Positions 23,993-31,351 of a stretch of 32,547 nucleotides of DNA are shown here, piece by piece. Position 1 is the stretch's first letter, and each line of letters opens with the position of its first letter. The stretch comes from Verrucomicrobiota bacterium (GTDB taxonomy: Bacteria; Verrucomicrobiota; Lentisphaeria; Victivallales; UBA1829). A model generated the notes under the pieces. It ran no database searches. It was not told where the DNA came from and saw nothing but the letters and a program-made list of their open reading frames with translations. Where the stretch lies: positions 1 to 32,547 of the forward strand of contig JAKJHH010000020.1 in the NCBI GenBank assembly GCA_022703965.1, written 5' to 3'. The translations under genes were made by a program, and so were the position numbers.

Positions 23993-24582
23993 GGACAGAC
24001 CTCCCCGCTTACGGCAAGTTTTTTGAGCAGCCATGCCATATTTTCGCCGAGGACTTTCATTGTATTGAGTCCTTCCGCGTCGGTATTTACGTCGCCTTTT
24101 TCGCGGCCTATTCCGATGTTCCAGTAAGAGGAGCCAGGGATTATCATCTGCTGTATGAGGAAAAAGTGATTTATGGAGTCGAAACCATGCATGGCTCCGG
24201 CTCTTCTTACGGCTATGACTCCGGCTCCGAGTTTGCGGCGCAGAAGATGTCCGTTGGCTCTCACTACGTATCCGGCTCTGTCCATCAGAGCCTTGGTTTC
24301 TGTGGTGATGTCCGCAAAGTATATAGGTGAGCCGATGAGAATGCCGTCGGCTTCTATCATTTTTTCTATGCAGGTGTTTATAATGTCATCGCTTATGATG
24401 CACTTGCGGTTCATGGTTTTGACGCAGGCTCCGCAGGCTTTGCAGCCGCTGACTCTGTTGCCGCCGAGTTGAAAAATTTCTGTTTCGATTCCATTCTTTT
24501 CTATTTCATCCAGAACGGTTTTGAGCAGAATATTCGTGTTGCCGTCTTTACGCGGACTTCCGTTTATGGCGAGTACCTTCAT
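23989..24582 (-). CDS. Flavodoxin-like NAD(P)H-dependent FMN reductase with Cys cluster (iron-sulfur flavoprotein type)
   Basis: 197 residues, cytoplasmic. The N-terminal FMN-phosphate loop is [15 protein letters not shown] (6-20), followed by [15 protein letters not shown], a compact Cys cluster consistent with a 4Fe-4S site of Isf-type flavoproteins. [21 protein letters not shown] is the second flavin-contact segment. CGGAGGA precedes ATG 24582. It probably moves electrons in an anaerobe; translational coupling to the radical SAM activase suggests it could reduce that enzyme's cluster, which is inference. Confidence 0.85.
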   Translation of the reverse strand: MKVLAINGSPRKDGNTNILLKTVLDEIEKNGIETEIFQLGGNRVSGCKACGACVKTMNRKCIISDDIINTCIEKMIEADGILIGSPIYFADITTETKALMDRAGYVVRANGHLLRRKLGAGVIAVRRAGAMHGFDSINHFFLIQQMIIPGSSYWNIGIGREKGDVNTDAEGLNTMKVLGENMAWLLKKLAVSGEVCP

Positions 24583-24694
24583 TGCATATCCTCCGGGTGG
24601 GTGTTTTTAAAATACAGGACTCTTTTTTGCTTTTCAACAGACTTTTGAAACAGTATCTTCAAACGCTTTGATACAAAGGAAATATTATTAGATT

Positions 24695-25417
24695 TCAAAC
24701 AGAAGCGACAGAATTGCTTGCGTTAGTGTAATCCGATACCACACGTCCGTCTCTCAATCTTATAACCTTATGGAATTCAGGTTCAAAGACAGGGTTGTGA
24801 GTTACCATCAGTACTGTAAGGTTCTGTTTTTCGTTCAATTCATGAAAGAGCTTCATGATTTCATTGCCTGTTTTTTCGTCGAGGTTTCCTGTCGGTTCGT
24901 CCGCCAGCAGGAATGACGGTTTGTTGGCCAGCGATCTCGCGATTGCGACTCGCTGACACTCGCCGCCGGAAAGCTCGTTTGGTCTGTGATCCAGACGGTG
25001 TGAAAGGCCGACCAGCGAGGCCAGTTCACGTGCTCTTTCCCTGCGATATTTCTTGGGTGCGTCGGCATAAATCATCGGAGTTTCTATATTCTGCTCGACG
25101 TTAAGATGCGTGAAGAGATTGAAGCTCTGGAAGATGAATCCGATATGTATGTTGCGCATCGTCGAGAGTTCGGAGTCACTCATCTTGCTTACCTCGGAAC
25201 CCTGAAGCAGATATTCTCCTTCGTCCGGCACGTCCAGAAGTCCCAGAATATTTAGCAGTGTCGATTTGCCAGAGCCCGACGAGCCCATGATTCCGGCAAA
25301 TTCACCCTCGCATACCGACATCGTGATACCTTTCAGCACAGGTACTTCCAGACGTCCTGTCCTGTAGGACTTGAAGAGATTCCGCATTGTGATGATTTCT
25401 TTGGTTCCCGGACTCAT
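24695..25417 (-). CDS. ABC transporter ATP-binding protein (LolD/MacB-type)
   Basis: 240 residues, cytoplasmic ATPase. Walker A GSSGSGKST at 45-53, Q-loop FIFQSFN around 94-100, signature LSGGE at 149-153, Walker B FLLADEP at 169-175, and a switch His in MVTHNP. The N-terminal NLFKSYRTGRLEVPVLKGIT pattern matches the LolD/MacB/FtsE branch, which powers lipoprotein release or mechanotransmission rather than import. It needs FtsX-like permeases, and none is encoded next to it. It is the last gene of the hydE operon; the ATG shares one base with the stop of the HAD gene (TAATG), so co-translation is likely. Confidence 0.88.
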   Translation of the reverse strand: MSPGTKEIITMRNLFKSYRTGRLEVPVLKGITMSVCEGEFAGIMGSSGSGKSTLLNILGLLDVPDEGEYLLQGSEVSKMSDSELSTMRNIHIGFIFQSFNLFTHLNVEQNIETPMIYADAPKKYRRERARELASLVGLSHRLDHRPNELSGGECQRVAIARSLANKPSFLLADEPTGNLDEKTGNEIMKLFHELNEKQNLTVLMVTHNPVFEPEFHKVIRLRDGRVVSDYTNASNSVASV

Positions 25418-26088
25418 TATTCGGACTCCCCGAGCATCTGCGCCAGTCTTCCGACTGAGATTTCATTGAAGGACTTTATTCTGTAAGCGGCCCTTGAGAG
25501 ATCCTGATTGCCTGAATCCGGGTTGATGTAGCCGATTGCGCATATCCCTGCCGCGTTCGCCGCCTTGACCCCGTTAAAGGAGTCCTCGATGACGACGCAG
25601 TTTTCAGTCCTGACTCCGAGTTTTTCGGCTGCCAGCAGAAAGATATCCGGTGCCGGTTTGCTGTTTTTCACGTTGTCGCCGCTTACAAGTTCATCAAAGA
25701 AATTCCTTATTCCGAGTCTGCCTGTGATGAGCTCAATAAGGTAGTACGGCGACGATGATGCGACCGCTGTTTTGATTCCTGCTTTTTTCAGTTCTGAAAG
25801 AAGCTCAGGAATGCCGGGCAGGGGGTCTGCGTCCGTTGTTCCGAATATGCTCTTGCGGCTTTCTTCATGAAGCGCGATAAGTTCTTCCGTGCTTTTATTT
25901 ATCCTGTAGTTTTCGCGTATGGTATTCCAGATATGTGCGTTTGAGGTGCCGATGAACTTGTCCCATACTTCGTGACCGATGCTGTGTCCGAGTTTTCCGA
26001 GCGTCATGACTCCTGCGTCGAAGTGCAGAGGCTCGCTGTTGATGAGAACTCCGTCCATATCGAAAATTACTGCTTCAAGCTTTTTCAT
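25417..26088 (-). CDS. HAD-superfamily hydrolase (beta-phosphoglucomutase/phosphatase-like)
   Basis: 223 residues. Motif I is FDMDGVLIN with nucleophile D10 and D12; a helical cap follows (about 15-85). Motif II is the SSS of TAVASSSPYYL, motif III the Lys of NSKPAPDIFL, motif IV the acidic VIEDSFNGVKAA. This is the layout of subfamily IA phosphatases and beta-phosphoglucomutases. The substrate, probably a small phosphorylated sugar or glycolate-type metabolite, is unknown. ATG 26088 overlaps the aspA-like stop by 4 nt, so it belongs to the hydE operon. Confidence 0.85.
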   Translation of the reverse strand: MKKLEAVIFDMDGVLINSEPLHFDAGVMTLGKLGHSIGHEVWDKFIGTSNAHIWNTIRENYRINKSTEELIALHEESRKSIFGTTDADPLPGIPELLSELKKAGIKTAVASSSPYYLIELITGRLGIRNFFDELVSGDNVKNSKPAPDIFLLAAEKLGVRTENCVVIEDSFNGVKAANAAGICAIGYINPDSGNQDLSRAAYRIKSFNEISVGRLAQMLGESE

Positions 26089-27488
26089 TTAGCCTCCACC
26101 GAGCCGAGCCGGGTTACTGCTTCCGGAGATACTGCTTCATCGAATTCTGCCGCGCTCATAAGCTTCATGTCCGTTACGGCTTCCTTGATTCCGGGATATT
26201 TGCCGGACTTCAGTTCTTCCGCGATTTTTTCAGCTGCCGCATAGCCGATTTTACCTACAAGTGCCGTGAGAGTTGCAGTCGAACCCTTAACGTGTGCCGC
26301 GCAATGTTCCGGTACTGCCTTCATGTCTTCAACGCAGTGTTTACGGAGTATTTCAGCTGCTCCCGTAAGTATCTGTATGGTGTCGAGCAGGCTGTCTGCG
26401 ATAAGAGGCATGAAGGGATTCAGCTCAAGGCATCCCGACGAAGCCGCCTGTGACAGCGCCGTGAGATTCGCCAGCGATTTCATTCCGCATTGCGTCACAG
26501 CTTCGGGAATCACGGGATTTATTTTGCCCGGCATTATTGACGATCCGGCCTGACGCGCAGGCAGAACAAGTTCGCCTAGTCCAGCATCAGGCCCGGAGGA
26601 CATCAGTCTCAAGTCCGATGATATTTTTATCATGTTTGAAGCGCAGGCGTTGAGTATCCCCGCGACTTCCACAAAGGCATCGCAGTTCTGCGTGCATTCA
26701 ATCAGATTTTCTGAACGCGCTATGCCGAAACTACAGATTTCCTTGAGATTGTCCACCACTTTAAAGATGTATTTTCTTGGCGCCGCAAGTCCGGTTCCGA
26801 TTGCCGTTCCGCCGAGATTCACTACTCGCAGACGCTCCTCACATTTATAGATGCGCCAACGGTCGCGTCCGAAGGCCTCCGCATAAGCTCCCATGCTTTT
26901 GCCAAGAGTCGTAAGAACCGCGTCCTGAAGCTGGGTGCGGCCGACTTTGACGATATCGGTCATTTCCTTCTCTTTTTTCTGGAAGGCTTCGAGCAGTTTA
27001 ACGAGGGCGCTTTCGAGCTTCTTTATATCCGCTATCGCAGCGATTTTGAGCGCTGTCGGATAAGTGTCGTTTGTCGACTGATGCAGATTGATCGTGTCGA
27101 TGGGATGGATGAAATCGTAGTCGCCGTGAGTTTTTCCGGCTATTTCAAGCGCTCTGTTTGCGATGACCTCGTTGACATTCATATTGGTCGAGGTTCCGGC
27201 TCCGCCCTGAAGAGCGTCGACTTTGATGTGAATATCAAGCTCGCCCGCAATCATTTCCTCGCAGGCTTTGAATATCGGCTCCGCTTTTCCGTTTTCGATG
27301 TAGCCGAGCTGATGATTGGTGCGTGCGCAGGCAAGTTTTACCATGCCGTAAGCGTGTATCAGCGAAGGATTGACGACTCTGCGGCTCAACGGAAAGTTTT
27401 CCATTGCGCGTGCCGTATGGATGCCGTAAAGGGCATCGACCGGAATCATCATTTCTCCGGCTATATCGTGTTCTTTGCGGAACTTCAT
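26085..27488 (-). CDS. aspA: Aspartate ammonia-lyase-like (aspartase/fumarase superfamily)
   Basis: 467 residues from ATG 27488; the frame extends to 27545, but that part overlaps hydE and ATG 27488 gives an ATGA overlap with its stop plus an AAAGGA upstream. The enzyme deaminates L-aspartate to fumarate and ammonia. The start RKEHDIAGEMMIPVDALYGI matches aspartases, GGAGTSTNMNVNE (95-107) and QSTNDT lie in the active site, and the mobile signature loop is GSSIMPGKINP (315-325). Following residues VIPEAV favour aspartase over FumC, which has VNPTQCE there. Direct coupling to hydE fits the frequent association of aspartate lyases with [FeFe]-hydrogenase maturation genes. Fumarase cannot be formally excluded. 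Confidence 0.85.
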   Translation of the reverse strand: MKFRKEHDIAGEMMIPVDALYGIHTARAMENFPLSRRVVNPSLIHAYGMVKLACARTNHQLGYIENGKAEPIFKACEEMIAGELDIHIKVDALQGGAGTSTNMNVNEVIANRALEIAGKTHGDYDFIHPIDTINLHQSTNDTYPTALKIAAIADIKKLESALVKLLEAFQKKEKEMTDIVKVGRTQLQDAVLTTLGKSMGAYAEAFGRDRWRIYKCEERLRVVNLGGTAIGTGLAAPRKYIFKVVDNLKEICSFGIARSENLIECTQNCDAFVEVAGILNACASNMIKISSDLRLMSSGPDAGLGELVLPARQAGSSIMPGKINPVIPEAVTQCGMKSLANLTALSQAASSGCLELNPFMPLIADSLLDTIQILTGAAEILRKHCVEDMKAVPEHCAAHVKGSTATLTALVGKIGYAAAEKIAEELKSGKYPGIKEAVTDMKLMSAAEFDEAVSPEAVTRLGSVEAK

Positions 27489-28597
27489 TGTTCGTTGTCC
27501 TTTGCTTTCCGCACTCTTTCGTAGAAGTGTACGGAGTCGCCCCATTCGTCATAAGCGATTTTTTCGCCGACGGACTCGACGCGCCATTTGAGGCAGGATT
27601 TGCAGTGATCCGGACTGTCATCCAGACAAGGCTTGTCTTCGTAAAGCTGATAGAGGCTGCGATATTTCACATCCGTAATATTGGGCATGATGATGTTCGC
27701 GCCTGCCTTGAGCCCCATTTCACGGCCGCGGTCGTCAAGAGCCTGAAGCGCGGTTGTTGAGGCTATATTGACATCTTTCAGCAGGATTCTGGCTATTGCG
27801 ATCATTTTGAGTCCAAGCTCAAGCTGAGATTCCTTTCTGGTGTCGAAATCAGGCATTTCGTTGGCAAGCGGGGTATCGTCATGAACTAGATAAGGCCCCA
27901 TGCCTATCATGTCGATGTCATTTTCCTTGAAGAAGAGCAGGTCTCCGGCAAGGTCGTCGAGAGTCTGGAAGGGGAGTCCAGCCATGACGCCGGTACCGAC
28001 CTGATAACCGATTTCCTTCAGGCTTTTCAGACATTTGAGTCTTTCCGCGTGACTGTGATCGGCAGGATGAAGCTTCGCATAAAGCTCGGGATTCGAGGTT
28101 TCTATGCGGAGCAGATATCTGTGAGCTCCTGCGGCAAACCATTGCTTGTATACTTCAGGACTCTGTTCGCCAAGACAGAGAGTTATGCCGAGAGTTCCGC
28201 CTGAAGCGTGCTTGATTTTGTGAACCACGTCGGTCATCGCGTCAGTAAAGTTCTTGTCGGTTCTTTCGCCTGACTGAAGCACGACTGAACCATATTTATT
28301 CTTGTATGCCCACATTGCGGCATCGACGATTTCCTGGCTGGTCATAGAGTAACGTACTACGTTCTCGTTGCTTTTGCGGATTCCGCAGTAATAGCAGTCC
28401 TTGCGGCAGACGTTGCTGAGTTCAATGAGTCCGCGGAAATAGACTTTGTTTCCGACGTATTCAAGCTTGATTTTATAGGCGGTGTCGAAGAGTCTCTGAA
28501 TGAGGACTTTGTCTTCGAGAGCCAGAAGCGTTTTTATTTCTTCGCGGCTGAGAGTTCCGCCCTTGTCGATATTTTCAAATATTTTAAGTATGTCCAT
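27485..28597 (-). CDS. hydE: [FeFe]-hydrogenase H-cluster radical SAM maturase HydE
   Basis: 370 residues. HydE acts on the Fe(CO)2(CN)Cys complex made by HydG during assembly of the H-cluster. The radical SAM cluster motif is C64-R-K-D-C68-Y-Y-C71 in ELSNVCRKDCYYCGIRKSN. VLQSGERTD and LRIETSNPELY follow, then GTGVMAGLPFQTLDDLAGDL and MIGMGPYL, all typical of HydE. The accessory cluster cysteines C324, C332 and C335 (Cx7CxxC) near the C-terminus are retained. GGAG precedes ATG 28597. It heads an operon whose genes all overlap. HydG, HydF and the hydrogenase are not in the window. Confidence 0.92.
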   Translation of the reverse strand: MDILKIFENIDKGGTLSREEIKTLLALEDKVLIQRLFDTAYKIKLEYVGNKVYFRGLIELSNVCRKDCYYCGIRKSNENVVRYSMTSQEIVDAAMWAYKNKYGSVVLQSGERTDKNFTDAMTDVVHKIKHASGGTLGITLCLGEQSPEVYKQWFAAGAHRYLLRIETSNPELYAKLHPADHSHAERLKCLKSLKEIGYQVGTGVMAGLPFQTLDDLAGDLLFFKENDIDMIGMGPYLVHDDTPLANEMPDFDTRKESQLELGLKMIAIARILLKDVNIASTTALQALDDRGREMGLKAGANIIMPNITDVKYRSLYQLYEDKPCLDDSPDHCKSCLKWRVESVGEKIAYDEWGDSVHFYERVRKAKDNEQ

Positions 28598-28962
28598 AGT
28601 TTATTTCTCCACTGTCTTTAAAATGGAATTTAAGGGCTGGCGGAGGATTTTCAAGAGAATCTCTACAAGATGAATATGCTAAATCAGCCAGAAGAGCCAA
28701 TTTCAAAAGAATTTCGGTCTTTTAATGTTTTTTCCGGTATTTTGCCGCCCTTTGCTCGTTTGACGTAGCGCCGCTACGCCGGGACTCGCCAAAAAACAGC
28801 AAAATCCTCGTAAAAATTCATTAAAAAACTGTCGAAAGGTACTTTTGAATTTGGCTCTGATTAAATTTATTGGACGAGTTTTTTATCGATTTGATTCCCT
28901 TTTTTGCATTTAAGTGCTATATTTTTCAAGCTGTAAACATTTAACCAACGGTATTCTTGAAC
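28598..28962. other. Divergent intergenic region between hydE and the ketosynthase gene
   Basis: 365 nt without a gene. The middle is a 166-bp imperfect palindrome (separate entry). The 100 nt before the ketosynthase gene are AT-rich (TTTTTTATCGATTTGATT, GCTATATTTTT) and probably contain its promoter, but no well-spaced hexamer pair was found. Confidence 0.7.
28693..28858. repeat. 166-bp imperfect palindromic element
   Basis: The outer ends pair as AGAGCCAA (28693-28700) with TTGGCTCT (28851-28858), continued by TTCAAAAG with CTTTTGAA. Further in, TTTTAATG pairs with CATTAAAA, and TATTTTGC with GCAAAATCC. The centre is CGTAGCG, C, CGCTACG (28764-28778). The arms are about 80 nt each with several mismatches and small indels. 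It resembles a MITE-like or other non-autonomous palindromic element. No second copy lies in this window. Confidence 0.75.
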
Positions 28963-30195
28963 ATGAGAAACAAAGAACGCATAGTTATAACTGGAATAGG
29001 GCTTACCGCCCCCAATGGAAATAATCTTGAAGAATTCAGACATAATCTGCTTTCAGGCGTGTCCGGAATCTCGAACATGGAACACCGTTATATCGGCACC
29101 GTACATGCTGGTATCTGTAAGTATGATACTCTAAAATATCAGAATAAAAAAGAACTCAGAACCTCCACCAGAGCCGGTTCGATATCCATTTACTGCGCCC
29201 GCGAAGCGATTGCCGACGCAGGCATAAATCTTGATCCTGCGCTTGCTTCCCGTACCGGCGTTTTCATCGGCACCACCGAGCATGGCAACGTTGAAACTGA
29301 AAACGAAGTCTACAACATCAGCAAGTTCAACTACGATGTTAAGTACTGGACTCATCACCATAATCCCCGCTCAATCTCAAATAATCCTGCCGGAGAAGTT
29401 ACCATAAACCTCGGCATCACCGGACCTCATTACTGTATCGGTGCCGCATGTGCCGCAGGCAATGCCGGCATCATTCAGGGAGCTCAGCAGCTCATGCTTG
29501 GCGAAGTCGATCTTGCTATCGCTGGCGGTGTGTCCGAAAGCATACATACCTTCGGTATTTTCGCCAGCTTCAAGAGTCAGGGCGCTCTCGCTTATAACGA
29601 CGATCCGACAAAGGCAAGCCGTCCCTTCGACATCAACCGCAACGGCATTGTAATCTCCGAAGGCGGATGTCTTTATACGCTCGAAAGACTTTCCGATGCT
29701 CAGAAGCGCGGCGCTAAAATCTACGGTGAAATCGCAGGCTGGTGCATCAATTCCGACGCCACCAATCCGGTTCTCCCGAATACTGAGCGTCAGACCGACT
29801 GTATCATCAAAGCCCTCAATCACGCCGGTATTGAGAAAGAGGACATAGATATTCTCAACACTCACGCCACATCAACCAAGATGGGCGATATTCAGGAGTG
29901 TCAGGCGATCCGCAAGGCCTTCGAAGATTCTTCCAGATTCCCTTATATCAATAATACCAAGGGATTTATCGGACACGCTATGGGGGCGGCAGGTGCTCTT
30001 GAACTTGCCGGAAATCTTCCGGCTTTTGTCGATGGAATCATTCATCCTTGCAAGAATGTCGATGAGCTTGATCCAGAGTGCGAAATGCCTAACATGGTTC
30101 TGCGCGAGCCGGTCAAGGCCGATGTAAAGTACATTCTCAACAACTCCTTCGGAATGCTGGGAATAAATTCAGCTCTCATAATCCGCAGTCTCTAA
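28963..30195 (+). CDS. Beta-ketoacyl-[acyl-carrier-protein] synthase (FabF/KAS II-type)
   Basis: 410 residues from ATG 28963 (a TTG two codons earlier is also open). It condenses an acyl thioester with malonyl-ACP. The catalytic Cys163 is in GAACAAGNAG, His301 in NTHATSTKMGD, and Lys333 and His338 in NTKGFIGHAMGAAGA, so the active set is complete. IVITGIGLTAPNG at the N-terminus is a FabF hallmark. The nearest neighbour on the same strand is an ACP gene, but no other fatty acid synthesis genes are near. The product may act in a specialised lipid or polyketide-like pathway rather than housekeeping synthesis; that is inference. Confidence 0.9.
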   Translation: MRNKERIVITGIGLTAPNGNNLEEFRHNLLSGVSGISNMEHRYIGTVHAGICKYDTLKYQNKKELRTSTRAGSISIYCAREAIADAGINLDPALASRTGVFIGTTEHGNVETENEVYNISKFNYDVKYWTHHHNPRSISNNPAGEVTINLGITGPHYCIGAACAAGNAGIIQGAQQLMLGEVDLAIAGGVSESIHTFGIFASFKSQGALAYNDDPTKASRPFDINRNGIVISEGGCLYTLERLSDAQKRGAKIYGEIAGWCINSDATNPVLPNTERQTDCIIKALNHAGIEKEDIDILNTHATSTKMGDIQECQAIRKAFEDSSRFPYINNTKGFIGHAMGAAGALELAGNLPAFVDGIIHPCKNVDELDPECEMPNMVLREPVKADVKYILNNSFGMLGINSALIIRSL

Positions 30196-30210
30196 GCGGT
30201 GGATTTTATG

Positions 30211-30245
30211 CTTCCCGGAAGGACTCATTCTTGCCGGGGGCTCTC
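30211..30245 (+). terminator. Weak hairpin after the ketosynthase gene
   Basis: CCCGGAAG (30214-30221) can pair with CTTGCCGGG (30230-30238) with one bulged G, followed by a pyrimidine-rich CTCTCTTTCTG. This could reduce read-through to the ACP gene. No true T-run. Confidence 0.35.
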
Positions 30246-30353
30246 TTTCTGTCTCGCAAATGCCTCAATAAATCATGCTCCGGCGTTTGAATAAAAGCTT
30301 GAAGGGCTATAGATTATACATCTGTAATTTTCAGTTTTATTAAGGAGAAGATA

Positions 30354-30599
30354 ATGACAAGCAACGAAATCCGCGATGCCATTATAGAGATCATCAATGA
30401 GATCCTGCCGGATGGGGACTGCGCCGGAGTAGATCCTGACAAAAAGCTCAGAGATCAGCTCGAACTTGACTCAATGGACTTCCTGGACATAGTTATGGAA
30501 CTCCGTAAACGCTATGGCGTTGAGATTCCTGAAGCTGACTATCCCAAGCTCGCAACCCTCAATAGCTGCGTAGAGTACCTTACTCCTAAAATGAAGTAA
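30354..30599 (+). CDS. Acyl carrier protein
   Basis: 81 residues, acidic. The phosphopantetheine attachment site is Ser40 in LELDSMDFLDIVMELRKR, matching the DSL/DSM pattern of ACPs. The four-helix layout and the preceding loop (GVDPDKKLRDQ) also fit. AAGGAGA lies 6 nt upstream of ATG 30354. It is 158 nt after the ketosynthase gene on the same strand, so it may have its own promoter or be co-transcribed. It is probably the partner that presents acyl chains to that synthase. It is unlikely to be the sole housekeeping ACP because no fab genes are adjacent. A strong terminator follows. Confidence 0.9.
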   Translation: MTSNEIRDAIIEIINEILPDGDCAGVDPDKKLRDQLELDSMDFLDIVMELRKRYGVEIPEADYPKLATLNSCVEYLTPKMK

Positions 30600-30627
30600 G
30601 AGATTCTCTGCTTTCAGCATTCATTAT

Positions 30628-30665
30628 ACGCCGTCATTCTGAACAAGTCTGACGGCGTTTTTGTT
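30628..30665 (+). terminator. Rho-independent terminator after the ACP gene
   Basis: ACGCCGTCA (30628-30636) pairs perfectly with TGACGGCGT (30650-30658) across a 13-nt loop, followed by TTTTGTTT. Confidence 0.88.
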
Positions 30666-30710
30666 TATCTGCGCAATGAAACGTAAGGCTTGAGTTTTGA
30701 GGCAAAATCT

Positions 30711-30746
30711 TGTCCATGATGTCCATATAGTCCATTCCGTCCATAT
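30711..30746 (+). repeat. GTCCAT 9-nt periodic array, site D (no REPIN)
   Basis: Four perfect GTCCAT hexamers begin at 30712, 30721, 30730 and 30739. They lie between the ACP (+) and PqiC-like (-) genes, a convergent gap like those of islands B and C. No REPIN or CTTCGTG motif is nearby, so the array can occur alone. Confidence 0.85.
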
Positions 30747-30770
30747 CTGGAGGCGCAGAACAGGATTATA

Positions 30771-31334
30771 TTATCTGGAACTCAGTTTTTTCTGTTCCTG
30801 AATTATGTCGGCAAGGAATTGTCCGGCTGCTTCAGACATTGCCTGAGCGGCGTTTTCAGGGGTGAATTCCTTAAATTTGACAGTATAGAAACGGCTTGTG
30901 GAAAGAAGCCTTTCCTCTTCGCTGTTCCTGATTTCGTAAGCGACACCGAGTTTTGCCTCGTTTTTGTCCAGATCAATTTCAAAGCAGAATACTGAGCCTG
31001 AGACCGTGCAGGTGTTTTTGCTCACCGGATTGGAACCGCTGAGACCGGCTTTCAGATAGTTGCTTATCATTTGACCAGGAGTCTGTGACCATTTATTATA
31101 CTCATCCACAAAGATGCGACTGCCACCCTTGCGGTAGAGCATTTTAAACTTTGCCGGGCAGTTTGTGGAAAAATTGCCGATGGAAAGATTTACTCCGTCC
31201 GCGACGGTATGAGACGGCAGAATCAGATCAAAGGTCTGTATTTCATGATATTCCGCTTCAGGAAAAATGCTGCACCCTGAAGCGGCAATCAAAACAAGAG
31301 CTGACGCGAAGAGCGTATTTCTTATTTTTTTCAT
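30771..31334 (-). CDS. PqiC/ABC-type transport auxiliary lipoprotein-like protein
   Basis: 187 residues. The signal peptide has a lipobox ending AASGC with Cys21, so the product is a lipoprotein. The mature part resembles the ABC-type transport auxiliary component family (PqiC/YmbA): FDLILPS, then a segment around MLYRKGGSRIFVDEYNKWSQTPGQMISNYL, matching the family's RxGxRxxYDEYxxWAxxP pattern. In Proteobacteria PqiC belongs to MCE-type lipid transport across the envelope. AGGAGA precedes ATG 31334, which is 17 nt after the LysM lipoprotein gene. No MCE or permease gene is in view, though they could lie elsewhere. Confidence 0.72.
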   Translation of the reverse strand: MKKIRNTLFASALVLIAASGCSIFPEAEYHEIQTFDLILPSHTVADGVNLSIGNFSTNCPAKFKMLYRKGGSRIFVDEYNKWSQTPGQMISNYLKAGLSGSNPVSKNTCTVSGSVFCFEIDLDKNEAKLGVAYEIRNSEEERLLSTSRFYTVKFKEFTPENAAQAMSEAAGQFLADIIQEQKKLSSR

Positions 31335-31351
31335 AGATGGGTTCTCCTGAA

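Noticed and set aside
27489-27545. Longer start for the aspA-like gene
   Set aside because: It would overlap hydE by 61 nt and adds residues absent from aspartases; ATG 27488 gives an ATGA overlap.
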